A DNA stretch of 62,988 nt from positions 1-62,988 of the forward strand of contig JAIBCL010000035.1 of assembly GCA_019694165.1 (NCBI GenBank), given 5' to 3'. Of this stretch, positions 16,999-25,743 are shown in pieces. A model generated the notes under the pieces. The model saw nothing but the letters and a program-made list of their open reading frames with translations. It had not been told where the DNA came from and did not search any database. The position numbers and the translations under genes are program-made. Origin of the DNA: Verrucomicrobiaceae bacterium. Its GTDB lineage: Bacteria; Verrucomicrobiota; Verrucomicrobiia; Verrucomicrobiales; Verrucomicrobiaceae. How positions within the stretch are numbered: the first letter of the stretch is position 1; each line of letters opens with the position of its first letter.

Positions 16999-19900
16999 GG
17001 CGTAAACTGCTTCGATTCAATGACCCGATAACGATAAAAGTTTTCCAAGGACGGCTGGTTCATCGGACTTGTCGAACCAGCATAGTCAGGAATGCCTGTG
17101 GCCGTCATGTCCAGATATCTTTCGATTAAAGCTGATCCCCGATACTCCGCCACCACTGAGTCGGTCGATGAATCGCCCGACGCGACCGTTCTCACCGTCG
17201 TAGGCGACAACGAGCGTGCTTTCTTGAGAGCTTGGGCCCGATAGTGAACGCGGAACGTGTTCGACCGGGTGGTGAGTTTCTGGTACAAGTTTGCATACGG
17301 GCGTTCGCGCACATTGTCGCCGGTAATGGCGTTCAATTGCCAGAAGGTGGACATCGCGCTTTGGGCGGTCCCGGGGGTTATCGTACCTGGATTGACCGCC
17401 GCCTTGCTAATCGTTTCAGGGACAAGGTAAACCTCACAAATTTGGCTGGCGGACCTGAAGAGACCCTGACTGGCAAACGGGACATCGGCATTGATATCCA
17501 TGCGCGCCTTCATCAAGTCCGTGGTACTCTTCAAATCGATTCGACGGTGCCAATATTTGCGCAGAGTCTCCTGCTGGTCCATATCGCTGAAGTAAACAAT
17601 AGGCCACGAACTGTTGTCTTTCGGCTCCTTGTAGGATCTCGTAGCAGTCCCGCCCGCCTGCTTTGGAACGGCGTTGATGGTTGCATCGGTCTTCGGAATG
17701 GCGGTGATCAGCTCCCCTTTCATCGCAGCGTACATTCCTGTGGCCCGGTTGATGTAATTGAACGGCACGATCTGGAAATTCATGTTGATCTTTCCGGCGG
17801 TGGCCCAACTGTCGCTCAAGGCATACGGGCTGACCACCGGCATCCAGAACAGGTCCATGATGTAATGGTCAGCCGGACTGGTGCCGCCAACGGTTGCCGG
17901 TGCCCCCGGATGCACACCGGCTGCAAGTCCAGTGCCGGCAGCGTCTGTATGGGGCCTGAACAACAGCGTCCTCCACGCCTGCCCTTGGACGCTGGCATCC
18001 GGATCCCTGCCCAGCGAACCATAAACTCCCGTCGGCAGCGACCCGAACATGCCCGGGGAGGATATCATCCGGTTGGGAGTGAAGAACGACTCACGCGCTG
18101 GCAATTGCAACCACTGGTCATGGAGGTAAGCATTTCGCAGATACCGCTGTTTGCCATCATTGCCCGCAGTCGGCGTAGGCCACCATGTGATAATGGCGCT
18201 GAGATTTCCCTCGTCCGGTTTGTTGATGTAGGCCCCATCCCTGCAGTCACCCGGACCGTTGTCGAAGTCCCCGTAACGATTTGAGGCGTTGCTGGAAGCC
18301 ACGGTCTGCGGCGTGTCTGGAATGAACTGATCACGATAGGTGGTCTTCTGCACAAGCCGAACCGCAGTGTCACGGTCCGTGTCGCTGTTCCCACCGCGAT
18401 AAAACCCTGGCTCGGTGGTGGAGAAAAAGGAACTGAAGTTGTGCGCGAAAAAACTGTCGGTGGAGTAAAGCGGGTGAGGCATCCACATGTCACCCGGAAC
18501 CTTGGGCCTTGCCGCGATCAACCGGTAGTCTCCATACTTGGGTATGATGCTCCGCACTGTGTCCGATCCGAAGTAGCGGTAGGTTCCCATCGTTCTCAAT
18601 CCCCCGGGCTGATAGTAATCCATATCTTTTCGGATGCGGTCCTGCGGCCTGGACCGGACTCCATTGAATCCGCCAGCCGGGGCATAACCATACATCAAAC
18701 CACTCACAGGAAGGTTGCCGCCGCCCACGGCAGAAGTGAGATCGGCATCATACTTGATGCCAATGCTCCCCCTCTCGCGATCATTGAATCTTCCCCGCGT
18801 ACGCCGGCTCAACTCACCAGCATCAGTCTTGTCCACAGCTCTGACATTCCAAGCGATTGGACCGGTCGCATTCGGATCAGTTGGAAAAGTGGTGTTACCA
18901 GCCTTTTGCCAGCGATTCAACGCACCGCCCCAATGAAAGGTCCACCATCGGCAGGCATCCACAACTTCCTGGGTGAACGTTTCTTCCCGACGCCTCTCGA
19001 TTGAGTAGCGGATGAGTTCCGGCGGAGGGGCTTCCCCAGTGGCCGGAAACCTCAAGTCAATCTCTTGCACGGGGGCATCCTTGTAAGCCTGCCAATCATG
19101 CGAGGGGTAAATCTTTGCTTTCAAGGGTTTCTCAACGTAGAACTTCAAGTTCTCAACCCGGTCCACGGTAAAGAAACTGCCCACAAACGGGTAATTACTC
19201 AGTCCGGCATGCGTGTCGCTGGTGGCCGCGTTATCATATCCCGGATCCTCTGGCATTGAACGGACGCTCTTCACACGCCTGTTTACCGTCGTCGCCTGGG
19301 GGCTTGTTGCCCCGCCTAGTGGATAGGCTCCCGAGGTTATCCTTTCGTATCCGTTTCTCGAGCCGCTGAAATACGTGTTGGACTTCAATACCAACTCGTC
19401 CGTCGTGCTGAACACCGGGTCCTTCTTGCCGGAAGCCACGTCCTGCACCTTGATGCCATCTGCTCCACTGACCACCAAAGTCCATTCAGGCGCGTAACGA
19501 GTAAAACCCACCGATGGTACGAAAAACTCAAAAATTAGCGCGACTTGAACACGTTTTTGCTTGTCGGAAAGTGGCGGTGCCTCGCGATCGAGCGTGGCAT
19601 TCCAGTTTCGCGGGTCACACCCAGGGTGATTGACCGGATTCGTGTCGTCGCCGCGCCCGTAGTTGGCCTTGAAAGTGCATCCGTAAAAGTCCCTGACAGT
19701 CTCAGCGGTGGGAAATGGCGGGAAGTTCGAGTACCAGTAGTCCTTGACATCCTGCGCAGTGTTTGGATCTACCCGCGTCACCCCAATTCGGTTGTTCTCT
19801 TCCTGAAAATCAATTTTCTCGGCGGTTCGTCCACCGCTGACGGCACGTTTGTTCTCCGTTTCCTCCCCAGACGTCCACCCCCCCGCACTCTTGAGCCGGT

Positions 19901-22082
19901 AGCTACCCCGATCGTTCAATCCGTCGGCGGTGCAAATAAACTGCATCCCGACTTCCGATATCGTCGGAAATCTTCCAAAACCCTTGTACGTCTTGCCCCC
20001 AATCGACCATTGGGCAGGTGTAACCTGACCGTGTCCGGGATAAGCGCCCGATGCGACAACTTCATTCTGCAAATCCACGTCAGATTTCGTCCCCTCCCAA
20101 CGGAACTTCGTGACCTTGAAGCGCGGCTCAGTGTAAGTGTGGAAAATCGACTTCCCTCCCCGCAGACGATCCCCCGCCAAGTCATCCGACCGCTTCGCTG
20201 TCAAACGATCGTCGAGTTTGAACCTGTCTTCACCCTTCCCCGGTTCAATTTCCGCGCTCCCTTTGCCATCCCAACGTGTATTTGGAGGACTCGACTCCCA
20301 GCGATAATCCAGCCCGCCAGACTCGCCTTCCTGAGCAATGGTGGGTGCCTTGTCCTCATCCAAGCTGATTTTCGGGGCCAGGAAGCTGTCGTAGAGGTTT
20401 GTGCAACGAATATAGTCAAAGATTTCGACCAATATCTGGCGGTAGTCCATCTGCCCTGACGAGTCAGCACCGTACTTGGTGGCAAAACTCGATCCGCCCG
20501 GGAAGGTGGTGGTCATCAGCTTGTCTAGATAATTGGACATCAGGTTGAGATTGCGTTGCAGTCCCTTGGATCCACCCGCATCGTGACCGATATCCTGAAG
20601 TGCGGTATCGGCGTTCTTCCGACTGAAATAGTAAGTATTTGTCGATCCGGTATTCCCGAGCGTGGCAACGAAGGCGACCGCCCCGTCGTAGCCGGTCCGA
20701 AACTCCTTCCCAAGGCTGTCATCGGGCACGGGCCACATGGCAATCCTGGGCCGCCCGAAGATATTGAGTTCGGGCGCGCGGCTGTGGGCGGTCATGAAAA
20801 ACCTCGTTTTCTCAAGCACCGAGGGAGTGATGTTTGTCAGGGTGAAAAGATTCTCCTGACGCGCCACTCCAGACCACTTCTGAGAAAACATGAACTCGTC
20901 CAGAGATGCGTAAAGCCTTTCGGAAATGCCGTCCGCAGGAACGATCGCGACATAGGACGACTTGTTCTTGTGTTGCACACGTCCCTCGACGGTTTCATCA
21001 TCTGCATCGTCCTTGATAAACACCGATGTTCCGTCGTGAGAACCACCCGAAGCAATCTTTGGTACGACATCGTAGATGCTCTCCTTGATCGCCAGATCAC
21101 CGGAAGAAGTGTAAGTATCCAGAAACCGGGGCTTGGTAGAATCCCCGGACGAGTAGAGCACGGTACTCAACGCAACTGTAGCCGGATGCCCCGGGAAGCG
21201 CTGGCACTCGTTCATGGCCGGAGGGCTGTCCACCCAACCCTTGTCCCTCTCGTGAAAGAAGGTCGGTACCGCCCAATAGCCCGGTTCTGAAGCGGTATTG
21301 ATGTTGAGCTTCGAACACTCATCGTCGGCCCAGAATGCCACCCGCCCGACGATGGGGTTGTCGGCAGTCGGAGCCGTTGCCACGCCGATCCACTCATTGG
21401 TCGCACCAACGGTCCCAACCGAGCCATCTTTGAGCACATAAAGCCACTCGACAGGCATCGGGAGTCGGAGCGAATCTTCCGACCCCGAAACCACGACCCC
21501 GTTTACCGTCTGTCCAGACGGCGCGACGGCGGAGTAGGAGAAGCCCTCCACTTTCTTGAAAGTCGGACTGCCCGCCGAAGCCCGAGGGTCGGCGATGGGA
21601 AAGAATTCCTCAATGCCCCCCCCCTGGCCGGCACGGATGACAGGCTCATTTAGATCAACGTAACGATCCGGGGTCGTGTCCCAATTGGAATCAGGCGTAT
21701 CTTGTGAGATGAGCGCATCGCCATTGGGAGTTCCCTGAACGACCATCTGGGAGTCTGAGTAGAGTTTGAAGCCCTCCCAGAAGGTTCCGTTTTGACGATA
21801 CACCCGGATCGCCCCCGGCTGTGAGGCCCAAATCCTGGCTGCCGACGGAGTAGTTGACAGGATCGTCGCGGAGCGAATCTGACCTATCGTAACGTTGACC
21901 GCGGTGTCGGCAAACTGGCGGGCGGCGTTGCCTCCGGCATAGACTTTCGATGCTTTGAACTCCGAGTCACTGACGGAGAACAACGCCAGCACGATCACCG
22001 TGGCGAGCGTGACCATCGCGAGCACCGAAATCAGCGCCAGACCACGACGGGTGTGGATGAGTTTGAGAAGTTTCCTGTTCAT
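16995..22082 (-). CDS. Verru_Chthon cassette protein A (giant GspK/PilX-like protein)
   Basis: A 1695-residue protein. The N-terminus is a short basic leader followed by RRG|LALISVLAMVTLATVIV and a region (SDSEFKASKVYAGGNAARQF) like the PilX/GspK N-terminal helix. Position +5 after the presumed cleavage is Ser, not Glu, as in GspK, the pseudopilin that caps the tip complex. The long remainder is beta-rich with many Trp/Tyr and no repeats I recognise. It is the first gene of the four-gene cassette A-B-C-D, with a candidate promoter just upstream (22116-22144). Family knowledge: Verru_Chthon protein A is the long member of the cassette. The role (adhesion, secretion or surface assembly) is inference. 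Confidence 0.85.
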   Translation of the reverse strand: MNRKLLKLIHTRRGLALISVLAMVTLATVIVLALFSVSDSEFKASKVYAGGNAARQFADTAVNVTIGQIRSATILSTTPSAARIWASQPGAIRVYRQNGTFWEGFKLYSDSQMVVQGTPNGDALISQDTPDSNWDTTPDRYVDLNEPVIRAGQGGGIEEFFPIADPRASAGSPTFKKVEGFSYSAVAPSGQTVNGVVVSGSEDSLRLPMPVEWLYVLKDGSVGTVGATNEWIGVATAPTADNPIVGRVAFWADDECSKLNINTASEPGYWAVPTFFHERDKGWVDSPPAMNECQRFPGHPATVALSTVLYSSGDSTKPRFLDTYTSSGDLAIKESIYDVVPKIASGGSHDGTSVFIKDDADDETVEGRVQHKNKSSYVAIVPADGISERLYASLDEFMFSQKWSGVARQENLFTLTNITPSVLEKTRFFMTAHSRAPELNIFGRPRIAMWPVPDDSLGKEFRTGYDGAVAFVATLGNTGSTNTYYFSRKNADTALQDIGHDAGGSKGLQRNLNLMSNYLDKLMTTTFPGGSSFATKYGADSSGQMDYRQILVEIFDYIRCTNLYDSFLAPKISLDEDKAPTIAQEGESGGLDYRWESSPPNTRWDGKGSAEIEPGKGEDRFKLDDRLTAKRSDDLAGDRLRGGKSIFHTYTEPRFKVTKFRWEGTKSDVDLQNEVVASGAYPGHGQVTPAQWSIGGKTYKGFGRFPTISEVGMQFICTADGLNDRGSYRLKSAGGWTSGEETENKRAVSGGRTAEKIDFQEENNRIGVTRVDPNTAQDVKDYWYSNFPPFPTAETVRDFYGCTFKANYGRGDDTNPVNHPGCDPRNWNATLDREAPPLSDKQKRVQVALIFEFFVPSVGFTRYAPEWTLVVSGADGIKVQDVASGKKDPVFSTTDELVLKSNTYFSGSRNGYERITSGAYPLGGATSPQATTVNRRVKSVRSMPEDPGYDNAATSDTHAGLSNYPFVGSFFTVDRVENLKFYVEKPLKAKIYPSHDWQAYKDAPVQEIDLRFPATGEAPPPELIRYSIERRREETFTQEVVDACRWWTFHWGGALNRWQKAGNTTFPTDPNATGPIAWNVRAVDKTDAGELSRRTRGRFNDRERGSIGIKYDADLTSAVGGGNLPVSGLMYGYAPAGGFNGVRSRPQDRIRKDMDYYQPGGLRTMGTYRYFGSDTVRSIIPKYGDYRLIAARPKVPGDMWMPHPLYSTDSFFAHNFSSFFSTTEPGFYRGGNSDTDRDTAVRLVQKTTYRDQFIPDTPQTVASSNASNRYGDFDNGPGDCRDGAYINKPDEGNLSAIITWWPTPTAGNDGKQRYLRNAYLHDQWLQLPARESFFTPNRMISSPGMFGSLPTGVYGSLGRDPDASVQGQAWRTLLFRPHTDAAGTGLAAGVHPGAPATVGGTSPADHYIMDLFWMPVVSPYALSDSWATAGKINMNFQIVPFNYINRATGMYAAMKGELITAIPKTDATINAVPKQAGGTATRSYKEPKDNSSWPIVYFSDMDQQETLRKYWHRRIDLKSTTDLMKARMDINADVPFASQGLFRSASQICEVYLVPETISKAAVNPGTITPGTAQSAMSTFWQLNAITGDNVRERPYANLYQKLTTRSNTFRVHYRAQALKKARSLSPTTVRTVASGDSSTDSVVAEYRGSALIERYLDMTATGIPDYAGSTSPMNQPSLENFYRYRVIESKQFTP

Positions 22083-22115
22083 GGCGAATACATGGATTTA
22101 TTTTCTCTTTTTTGC

Positions 22116-22144
22116 ATTTCACCTCTTTCGCGAAGCATTGTCAA
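22116..22144 (-). promoter_or_regulatory. Candidate sigma-70-like promoter of the Verru_Chthon cassette
   Basis: On the minus strand, a perfect TTGACA (22139-22144) is followed after 17 bases by TGAAAT (22116-22121), in an AT-rich stretch that stands out from the GC-rich surroundings and ends 34 bases before the start of protein A. The -10 match is poor, so this is a candidate only. Confidence 0.4.
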
Positions 22145-22186
22145 TGAAATTACAATGCAATTACAAAGGCCCGCAGAACCCAAAGC

Positions 22187-23482
22187 TCAAGTCATCGGCG
22201 TTCCCCTACGCTTCGCTTCTCCTTGCGGAAGGCGGTCCTGCGAGCCCTCGACTCCGGGCGCGGGGGGGATGATCTCGACCTTTGAACCGTCCCGTAGGCG
22301 ATCTACGCCCTGAGTGATCACTTTGTCCCCAGGCTTGAGGCCGTCGATGATCAAGGTGCGGTCGCCATGCGTAGGGCCGGTCTTAACTAGGCGGAGGGAG
22401 ACGCTCGCATCTGCATTGACCACGAAGCAATACGGCCCCTTCGATCCGCGCTGCACCGCATTGGCCGGAGCGACCGTGGAACCCGGGATCTTGTCCACCA
22501 GCAGTCTGGTGATGACGAACTGATTCGGGAACAGCGCTCCGTCATTGTTTGGCAGCTCGGCCTTGAGTTTGAGCGTACCGCTGGCGAGATCGATCTGGTT
22601 GTCGGTGGTCAGAAGTTTGCCCTTGGCGAGTGTGGCATTCATTTCCTTGTCGGCGGCCTCGACGGACACGGGAGCGGTTCCTGCCAGATGCCTTCGCACG
22701 GCGGCCACGCGCTCTTGCGGAATGGCGCACACGAGGCCCATCGGGTCCATCTGGGTGATGATGACAAGCCCGTTCACATCGCTGCTGCGGATCATGTTTC
22801 CGGCATCCACCTGCCGCAGGCCGACGCGCCCGGTGATGGGAGCGTTGATCTTTGTGTAGCTGAGTTGCAGTTCGGCACTCGCAACGGCAGCGCGATCGGC
22901 TGCCAGGGAGGCTTCATACTGGTTCACGAGCGACTTTTGCGTGTCCACCTTCTGGCGCTCGATCGAGTCCTGCTTGAGCAGCGCCTGATAGCGTCCAAGG
23001 TCGGCCTTCGCATTTTCCAGCAACGCCTGATCGCGGGCGAGTGCAGCCTTGGCTTGATCGACGGCGACTTGGAAAGAACGCGGATCGATCTCTGCGAGCA
23101 GGTCTCCCTGCTTCACCGTCTGGCCCTCGGTGAAGAGTACTTTCTGTAGTTCACCGTCCACGCGACTGCGTACCGTCACCACGTTCAAGGGCGTGATCGT
23201 ACCTGACAGGTTAACCCACTCCTCAAAGTCCTCCTTCGTGACTTCTTCAGCGCTGACGGGCACCGGGCCGCCAAACATGCCGCCAGGACCACCCTTGCCC
23301 CCCCCTTTGCCTTTGCCCATTCCGCCTCCGCTCATGCCAGGAGGTCCGCTTCCCGCCGAGGATGCCTCGCGCTGTTTCCACCACCACCAGCCTCCCCAGG
23401 ACAGCAGGGCGAGAAGCAGGATGAAGCACCCGAAGCGACCTTTGGCAGGCGGAGGGGGCTTCAATGCATCGTGGTCTTTCAT
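22187..23482 (-). CDS. RND efflux periplasmic adaptor (MdtA/HlyD family)
   Basis: A 431-residue membrane fusion protein from the ATG at 23482 (MKDHDALK). Upstream in-frame residues look non-coding. One N-terminal membrane anchor (GCFILLLALLSWGGWWWWK) is followed by a Gly/Met/Lys-rich linker, a lipoyl/barrel-sandwich half (VTVRSRVDGELQKVLFTEGQTVKQGDLLAEIDP), a coiled-coil hairpin (about 125-200), the second lipoyl half (INAPITGRVGLRQVDAGNMI) and a beta-barrel plus membrane-proximal domain. Family knowledge: it links an inner-membrane RND pump to an outer-membrane channel. Neither partner is next to it: downstream is the Verru_Chthon cassette, upstream a phosphatidyltransferase. It may work with a pump encoded elsewhere. 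Confidence 0.88.
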   Translation of the reverse strand: MKDHDALKPPPPAKGRFGCFILLLALLSWGGWWWWKQREASSAGSGPPGMSGGGMGKGKGGGKGGPGGMFGGPVPVSAEEVTKEDFEEWVNLSGTITPLNVVTVRSRVDGELQKVLFTEGQTVKQGDLLAEIDPRSFQVAVDQAKAALARDQALLENAKADLGRYQALLKQDSIERQKVDTQKSLVNQYEASLAADRAAVASAELQLSYTKINAPITGRVGLRQVDAGNMIRSSDVNGLVIITQMDPMGLVCAIPQERVAAVRRHLAGTAPVSVEAADKEMNATLAKGKLLTTDNQIDLASGTLKLKAELPNNDGALFPNQFVITRLLVDKIPGSTVAPANAVQRGSKGPYCFVVNADASVSLRLVKTGPTHGDRTLIIDGLKPGDKVITQGVDRLRDGSKVEIIPPAPGVEGSQDRLPQGEAKRRGTPMT

Positions 23483-23672
23483 GGGCGCGCTTGTGTGAGG
23501 TAGCGAGGAGCGCATTGTGTTGCACAAAGTCAGCGGGCGCGCCTCCGGTTTTTGATCGTAGTGGCGGGGCCGCCCAAGTCGCAATGCGCGGACCCGGTTG
23601 CGTCTCCGAAGGCATGTCAGTTCCAGCCGCGCTCTGCCGGCGTTCCGCACAACAAGCGGCACGGTGCTGGCA

Positions 23673-24377
23673 TCACACGCTGGCGGGCGGTTTGTTTTTC
23701 AGTGCATCGGAGATCAGCCGAAGGCGGTGCCAGCAGGTGATCAGGCTGCCGACGAGAATAACAGCAAGGACCACCTCCAGCACAAAGTGAGGATTTCCTC
23801 CTTTGATCAAAGCCGCCGAAAGAGCCGTGAAGCAGCCCACCGTCATCGCCGCCATGCGGTGCGGTTTCGCCATCGGTCCCACAAAAAAATGTCTGCCGGT
23901 CAATTCCGCGCCGATGGAGCGGATGTAGGCCGTCCAAACGGCGACGACTGCGCAGCACCAGCCGAGCGGCAGCACGCCGAAGAGTTTCACCACGCCCGGC
24001 GGCACATTGGTGGCGTAGCCTGCGCCGACGAGGATGAGCACGTCGGCGATGCGGTCGGGCACTTCATTGAAGAGTCCGCCGAGCGGCGATTGCCGGCCAC
24101 ACTCCACGGCCACCATGCCATCGAGCATGTTGCAGAGCAGCCTGAGCTGAATGCAGGCCGCCGCGCCGAGCCATGCGAGAGCGATCGGCAAAGGTGCGGT
24201 CATGTCCGGCGCGATGAGAAACAACCCATGCGCCCCGGCCGCGAAAACGATGCTAAGCACTGAAATGCCATTCGGGCTGAGACCAGACGAGGCAGCGGCT
24301 TTGGCAAGGGCGCGGGCCCAGGCACGATCGCGGGTCTTGAGAGGTCGGCGGCTTGTGGTCACTGGGGCGTCGCTCAT
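23673..24377 (-). CDS. CDP-alcohol phosphatidyltransferase-like membrane protein
   Basis: A 234-residue polytopic protein from the ATG at 24377, eight bases after the stop of the GntP gene; an alternative in-frame start at 24395 would overlap that gene. The catalytic region reads LDGMVAVECGRQSPLGGLF, then NEVPDRIAD. The classical motif is DGxxAR(x8)Gx3Dx3D; here Arg is Val and the third Asp position is Asn, while the first and last Asp remain. About six hydrophobic segments follow. Family knowledge: transfer of a phosphoalcohol to or from CDP-linked substrates in phospholipid synthesis. The motif changes indicate a distinct subfamily or altered activity, so I do not assign a substrate. Confidence 0.78.
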   Translation of the reverse strand: MSDAPVTTSRRPLKTRDRAWARALAKAAASSGLSPNGISVLSIVFAAGAHGLFLIAPDMTAPLPIALAWLGAAACIQLRLLCNMLDGMVAVECGRQSPLGGLFNEVPDRIADVLILVGAGYATNVPPGVVKLFGVLPLGWCCAVVAVWTAYIRSIGAELTGRHFFVGPMAKPHRMAAMTVGCFTALSAALIKGGNPHFVLEVVLAVILVGSLITCWHRLRLISDALKNKPPASV

Positions 24378-24384
24378 GATCACT

Positions 24385-25710
24385 TCAGAATACACAGTCC
24401 AAGCCCCACGCCACGAACAAGCCCGTGATTCCCACCAGCGTCTCCGTCACCGTCCATGTGCGCAATGTCTGCGAGACGGAGAGGCCGAGCGTCTCCTTCA
24501 CGATCCAGAATCCGGCGTCGTTCAGGTGTGAGAGAAAAAGGGACCCGCAGCCGATGCCGACGACGACGAGTTCGGGGTTCACACCGGGCGTGTTCAGGAC
24601 CAGCGGCGCGACGAGTCCGCTGGCCGCTGTGATGGCCACGGTCGCGGACCCTGTCGCCACACGGATGAGAGCTGCGCACACCCAGCCGAAAACGAGCGGC
24701 GGCAGATGCGCCGCAGCCGCCATCTGGCCGATGGCGTCCGCCGCGCCGCAGTCGCGCAGCACGCGATTGAAGCCTCCGCCCCCGCCGACAACCAGCAGGG
24801 TGAGACCGATGGGTCCCAGCGACTTCTCGCCAATGCGCAGCGCCTCGGTGCTGGTAAACCTGAAGGCCCATGCTGCGAAGAGCACTGAGAGGCCGAGCGC
24901 CACGGTCGGGTTGCCGATCACTGCCGTCACACCTCGGAAGGCGTGCTCCTTCGGCAGCCAGAGCTCCGCCGCCGTCTGGCTGAGCAGCAACAGAATCGGC
25001 ACGGCCAGCGCAGCAACGGTGCGTCCGAGCGACGGTTTTTCACGCGCGGCCAGCACCGCCTCGACAAGCGGCAGCTCCGGCATCCCGGCTTCGACGTGCC
25101 TCACCGCCCAGCGGGCGAAGAATGGGCCGGACACCGCCGCGACCGGCACTGCTGCGAGCAGCCCCCAGAGCAGGACTTTGCCGAGATTGGCGTGCAGCGC
25201 ATCGAGCGCCACCAGCGGCCCCGGATGCGGAGGCATCACGCCGTGCATGATCGAGAGCACGGCGAGCATCGGGATGGCAAGCTTGAGGAAAGGCTCCTTC
25301 GTATCACGCACCAGCGAGACCAGGATCGGCGCGAGCATCACCAAGCCGACGGCGAACCAAGTGGTGAGTCCGATGCACAGGCCCACCGCCATGAGCGCCA
25401 GATGCACGCGCTGCGGACCGAAGAGGCGCGTCATATGCTGTGCCAGCACCTCCGCACCTCCCGAAGCGGCGAGCAGGCCGCCGAGGATGGTGCCCAGTCC
25501 GAGCACGCCGGCGATGGAGCCGAGAGTAGCACCCATGCCGTCTTGAAATGCGCTCATGACCTTCGCCGCGCCCATGCCTGAGCCGAGACCCACGAGCAGC
25601 GCGGCGAGCAGCAGCGCGAGAAACGCATTCATCCGCAGCCACGCGATCATCACGATGAGCACGACGACGGCGGCACCCGTCAGCAGGAGGAGTTCGGCGG
25701 TCGGATTCAC
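24385..25710 (-). CDS. GntP-family gluconate:proton symporter-like permease
   Basis: A 441-residue protein with 12 or more hydrophobic helices over its whole length. The family blocks are SAFQDGMGATLGSIAGVLGLGTILGG near the N-terminus, the conserved LSIMHGVMPPHPGPLVA in the middle, and GSATVAITAASGLVAP and LNDAGFWIVKETLGLS near the end. GntP proteins import gluconate or related sugar acids with protons across the inner membrane. The gene is 33 bases downstream of the signal peptidase gene and tightly followed by the phosphatidyltransferase gene, so the three may be cotranscribed without an obvious shared task. Confidence 0.92.
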   Translation of the reverse strand: MNPTAELLLLTGAAVVVLIVMIAWLRMNAFLALLLAALLVGLGSGMGAAKVMSAFQDGMGATLGSIAGVLGLGTILGGLLAASGGAEVLAQHMTRLFGPQRVHLALMAVGLCIGLTTWFAVGLVMLAPILVSLVRDTKEPFLKLAIPMLAVLSIMHGVMPPHPGPLVALDALHANLGKVLLWGLLAAVPVAAVSGPFFARWAVRHVEAGMPELPLVEAVLAAREKPSLGRTVAALAVPILLLLSQTAAELWLPKEHAFRGVTAVIGNPTVALGLSVLFAAWAFRFTSTEALRIGEKSLGPIGLTLLVVGGGGGFNRVLRDCGAADAIGQMAAAAHLPPLVFGWVCAALIRVATGSATVAITAASGLVAPLVLNTPGVNPELVVVGIGCGSLFLSHLNDAGFWIVKETLGLSVSQTLRTWTVTETLVGITGLFVAWGLDCVF

Positions 25711-25743
25711 GGCGCGAGAGGGTCTGCGGAGAGCCGCCTGCCT

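Noticed and set aside
19545..20459. 304-codon plus-strand frame inside cassette protein A
   Set aside because: Antisense shadow frame with no recognisable motif.
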